Source: Ramlibacter algicola (GTDB lineage Bacteria; Pseudomonadota; Gammaproteobacteria; Burkholderiales; Burkholderiaceae_C). From it: 64,000 bases of DNA. Below the pieces are notes generated by a model, which was not told where the DNA came from, ran no database searches, and worked only from the letters and a program-made list of their open reading frames with translations. Positions within the stretch are counted from its first letter, which is position 1; every line of letters begins with the position of its first letter. Shown here piece after piece: positions 62,266 to 64,000 of this stretch. The position numbers and the translations under genes are program-made. The stretch lies in NCBI RefSeq assembly GCF_016641735.1, contig NZ_JAEDAO010000001.1:682001-746000 (forward strand), written 5' to 3'.

Positions 62266-63565
62266 CGCCCGCCGCGCGATCCCGGCCGGGGCCGGCGCAC
62301 TGCCCTGGTGGACGCGACCTTCCGCCCTGCACCTGCTGTTCGTGATGCCGATGCTGCTGCTGGTGTTCTGGGCCGGCGACAGCGACCTCACCGGATTGGC
62401 GCTGCGTTCGAGAAGCTACCTGTCGGCGTCCTATGTGTTCCTCTGCTTCGGCCTGGTGCTGGTGTCGGCGCTGGGCGCGTGGCTGGGCGAGAACCTGCAG
62501 CCGCGCACGGTGCTGCAATGTCCCGACGAGCAGCTCGTGCGCGCCGCCAACGGGCTGGGTGTGGTGGTGCTCGCCACCTACGTCTTCTGGTACCGGTCGC
62601 TGCTGCTGGATCCGGCGATGCTGCTGGCCGTGCTCACGGGCGCCGTGCAGCCCGAGCGCGAGGAAATCGGCCGGGTGGTCGGCGTCACCTCGCTGGTGAA
62701 TCTCGCCCCGCTGTTCTTCTCGCTCGCCGGCTATCTCGTGTTCGTGCGCAAGGTGCGGCAGGCCACGCTGCTCGCACTGTCGGCCGTTTTGCTGCTGTTC
62801 ACGTTCCTGCGCGCCTACGTCTGGGCCGAGCGCCTGGCGGTGCCGGAGGCGCTGATCCCGCTGGCGCTCGCGCTGCTGCTCGGGCTGCCGGCGCCGACCC
62901 CGAAGCAAGCCGTGCGGCGCCTGCTGTACCGCCTCGGGCCCTACGCGGCGTTGCCGGGCGTGTTCCTGTTCTTCGCGGTGGCGGAGTACTTCCGCAGCTG
63001 GCCGTACTACCAGGACCGGCTCGCGTTCTGGGACTTCGCCCTCGGCCGCTTCGTGAGCTACTACTTCACGGCGCTGAACAACGGCGCCGGCATGCTGGCG
63101 ACCACCGACTGGCCGACGGGCAAGTTCGAGCACGTGCTCACGTGGCTGTACACGTTCCCGATGGACATCGGGGCGCGGTTCGCGCAGGTCGTGGGCGCCA
63201 CCAGCGAGACGACGGACAACTTCTTCCTGCGGCGCTACGCCGACCCCGAGTTCAACTCGCCCTCGAGCTTCGCCGCCGTCGTGGTGGACCTGGGGGTGGC
63301 CGGCGGCATGCTGTTCTTCGCGCTGGCGATGTTCGCCGGCGGCCTGCTGTACGCGCGCTACCGGCGCGGCGGGCTCGGCGCCGTCATGCTGTACCCCTCG
63401 GTCCTGCTCGCCATCTTCGAGAGCTTCCGGTACTGCTACTGGGGCACCTCGCGGTTCTTCGTCTGGGTCCTGGGCGCCGTCATCGTCCTGGCCGTGCTCT
63501 GGGCCTGCAATGCCTTCAGCCCGCCGCGCCTGGTCCGCCAAGCGGACCACCGGCCTGCAGCGTGA
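62252..63565 (+). CDS. wzy: oligosaccharide repeat-unit polymerase (Wzy-like)
   Basis: A 437-residue polytopic protein with about ten membrane segments and a large periplasmic loop (about 250-345, including FVSYYFTALNNGAGML and EFNSPSSFAAVVVDLGVAGG). The overall pattern and genomic position fit the O-antigen-polymerase class that joins repeat units. Sequence conservation in this class is low, so the call rests on topology and context. Its stop overlaps the next gene, which may start inside it at 63510. Confidence 0.78.
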   Translation: MQEVDARRAIPAGAGALPWWTRPSALHLLFVMPMLLLVFWAGDSDLTGLALRSRSYLSASYVFLCFGLVLVSALGAWLGENLQPRTVLQCPDEQLVRAANGLGVVVLATYVFWYRSLLLDPAMLLAVLTGAVQPEREEIGRVVGVTSLVNLAPLFFSLAGYLVFVRKVRQATLLALSAVLLLFTFLRAYVWAERLAVPEALIPLALALLLGLPAPTPKQAVRRLLYRLGPYAALPGVFLFFAVAEYFRSWPYYQDRLAFWDFALGRFVSYYFTALNNGAGMLATTDWPTGKFEHVLTWLYTFPMDIGARFAQVVGATSETTDNFFLRRYADPEFNSPSSFAAVVVDLGVAGGMLFFALAMFAGGLLYARYRRGGLGAVMLYPSVLLAIFESFRYCYWGTSRFFVWVLGAVIVLAVLWACNAFSPPRLVRQADHRPAA

Positions 63566-64000
63566 GCGGCCAGGCCACCACGTCCGCCGGGTCCTGCTGG
63601 GCGTGATGGCCACGATCGCCGTCGGCGGCCAGGCCTCGGATGGACCCGAGGCGCCGTGGCCTGTCGCGCAGGCCGTGCGGCTGGTCGAGGAGGGCGCCGC
63701 CTGCGATGGCGTGACCGACGACGGCCCGGCGCTGGCGCGCGCGCTCGCACGCGCCAAGGAGCTGCGCGTGCCGGTGCTCGTTCCCGAACGCCGTTGCGCT
63801 TACGCGGACGTGATCCGCGTCGACGGCACGACCCTGGCGGGCTCGGGGCCGGCCTCCGTCCTGCACGCGCTGGACTGGCGCCGCTCGGCGATCTTCATGT
63901 CGGGCCACGCGCCGCGCGTGTCGAACCTGCGGCTCGCGGGAGCCGCTGCGCCGTCGCGCCAGTCCGCGTGGGAGATGACGCGGATCACCTTGTTCGGCGC
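63510..64000 (+). CDS. pectate-lyase-fold protein, 3' end beyond window (partial)
   Basis: Open frame from ATG 63510 to the window end. Text: basic region, hydrophobic signal VRRVLLGVMATIAVGGQA, then VRLVEEGAACDGVTDDGPAL, the N-terminal signature of the Pectate_lyase_3 (beta-helix) family. Such proteins in EPS clusters are often polysaccharide lyases or hydrolases. A later start (63603/63606) would lose the charged part of the signal. The first start overlaps the polymerase gene by 56 nt. Confidence 0.62.
   Translation, partial: MPSARRAWSAKRTTGLQRERPGHHVRRVLLGVMATIAVGGQASDGPEAPWPVAQAVRLVEEGAACDGVTDDGPALARALARAKELRVPVLVPERRCAYADVIRVDGTTLAGSGPASVLHALDWRRSAIFMSGHAPRVSNLRLAGAAAPSRQSAWEMTRITLFG

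Noticed and set aside
59119..62391. 1090-residue minus-strand open frame
   Set aside because: Shadow of the epsF-epsG-wzx genes, low-complexity Arg/His/Gln/Ala text and no recognisable domain.

Overview
The window reads as a chromosomal stretch of a very GC-rich betaproteobacterium, most likely order Burkholderiales, family Comamonadaceae (Ramlibacter/Variovorax-like). Signs of this are the many Bug-type (TctC) solute-binding proteins, a Liv-type ABC operon that carries its own acyl-CoA ligases, a DUF1840 gene, a CIRCE-controlled groESL operon, and promoters whose -10 box lies 6-7 nt before the ATG. No rRNA, tRNA, CRISPR array, transposase or phage gene was seen. All taxonomy and function are inferred from the sequence alone.

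Layout. 1-4.7 kb: transaldolase and glucose-6-phosphate isomerase (tal-pgi), a shared bidirectional terminator, then groL and groS on the minus strand under a CIRCE operator. 5.1-15.4 kb: five consecutive plus-strand genes for exported DUF11-type repeat proteins, including one of about 1870 residues that ends in a predicted outer-membrane beta-barrel. This is the best candidate here for a little-described surface system. 15.4-16.3 kb: ribB under an FMN riboswitch. 16.4-23.3 kb: a DMT transporter, a 5'-nucleotidase, an orphan gspF-like gene, an aryl/acyl-CoA ligase with a MarR regulator, a cyclopropane-fatty-acid-synthase-like methyltransferase and a DUF1840 protein. 23.4-25.6 kb: two Bug binding proteins. 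25.7-34.1 kb: a minus-strand Liv-type ABC operon flanked by two adenylate-forming ligases, divergent from a Crp/Fnr regulator and an RluF-like pseudouridine synthase. 35.8-40.4 kb: a CsuA/B-type chaperone-usher pilus operon, divergent from a QseBC-like two-component system (40.8-42.9 kb). 43.3-49.3 kb: htpG behind a sigma-32-like promoter, a ModA-like binding protein, two more Bug proteins, an FAH-family hydrolase and a Val/Gly-repeat lipoprotein.

49.3-64 kb: an exopolysaccharide locus. It has manC (GDP-mannose supply), a polyprenyl-phosphate sugar transferase that starts the lipid-linked repeat unit, a GNAT-type modifier, three glycosyltransferases, a beta-propeller protein, an EpsF/EpsG-type chain-length pair, a Wzx flippase, a Wzy-like polymerase and the start of a pectate-lyase-fold enzyme that runs off the window. 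The two plus-strand transcription starts of this locus carry the same spaced dyad (YTTGTCM-N11-GGACAAAG, then CCAAT exactly 29 nt later), which suggests one regulator for the locus.

How the parts relate. The DUF11 cluster, the chaperone-usher pilus and the exopolysaccharide locus all build the cell surface. The QseBC-like pair and the pilus operon share an intergenic region rich in repeats. Two places, inside the 5' end of the giant DUF11 gene and between the Liv binding-protein and ATPase genes, carry overlapping alternative hairpins that probably tune expression within an operon.
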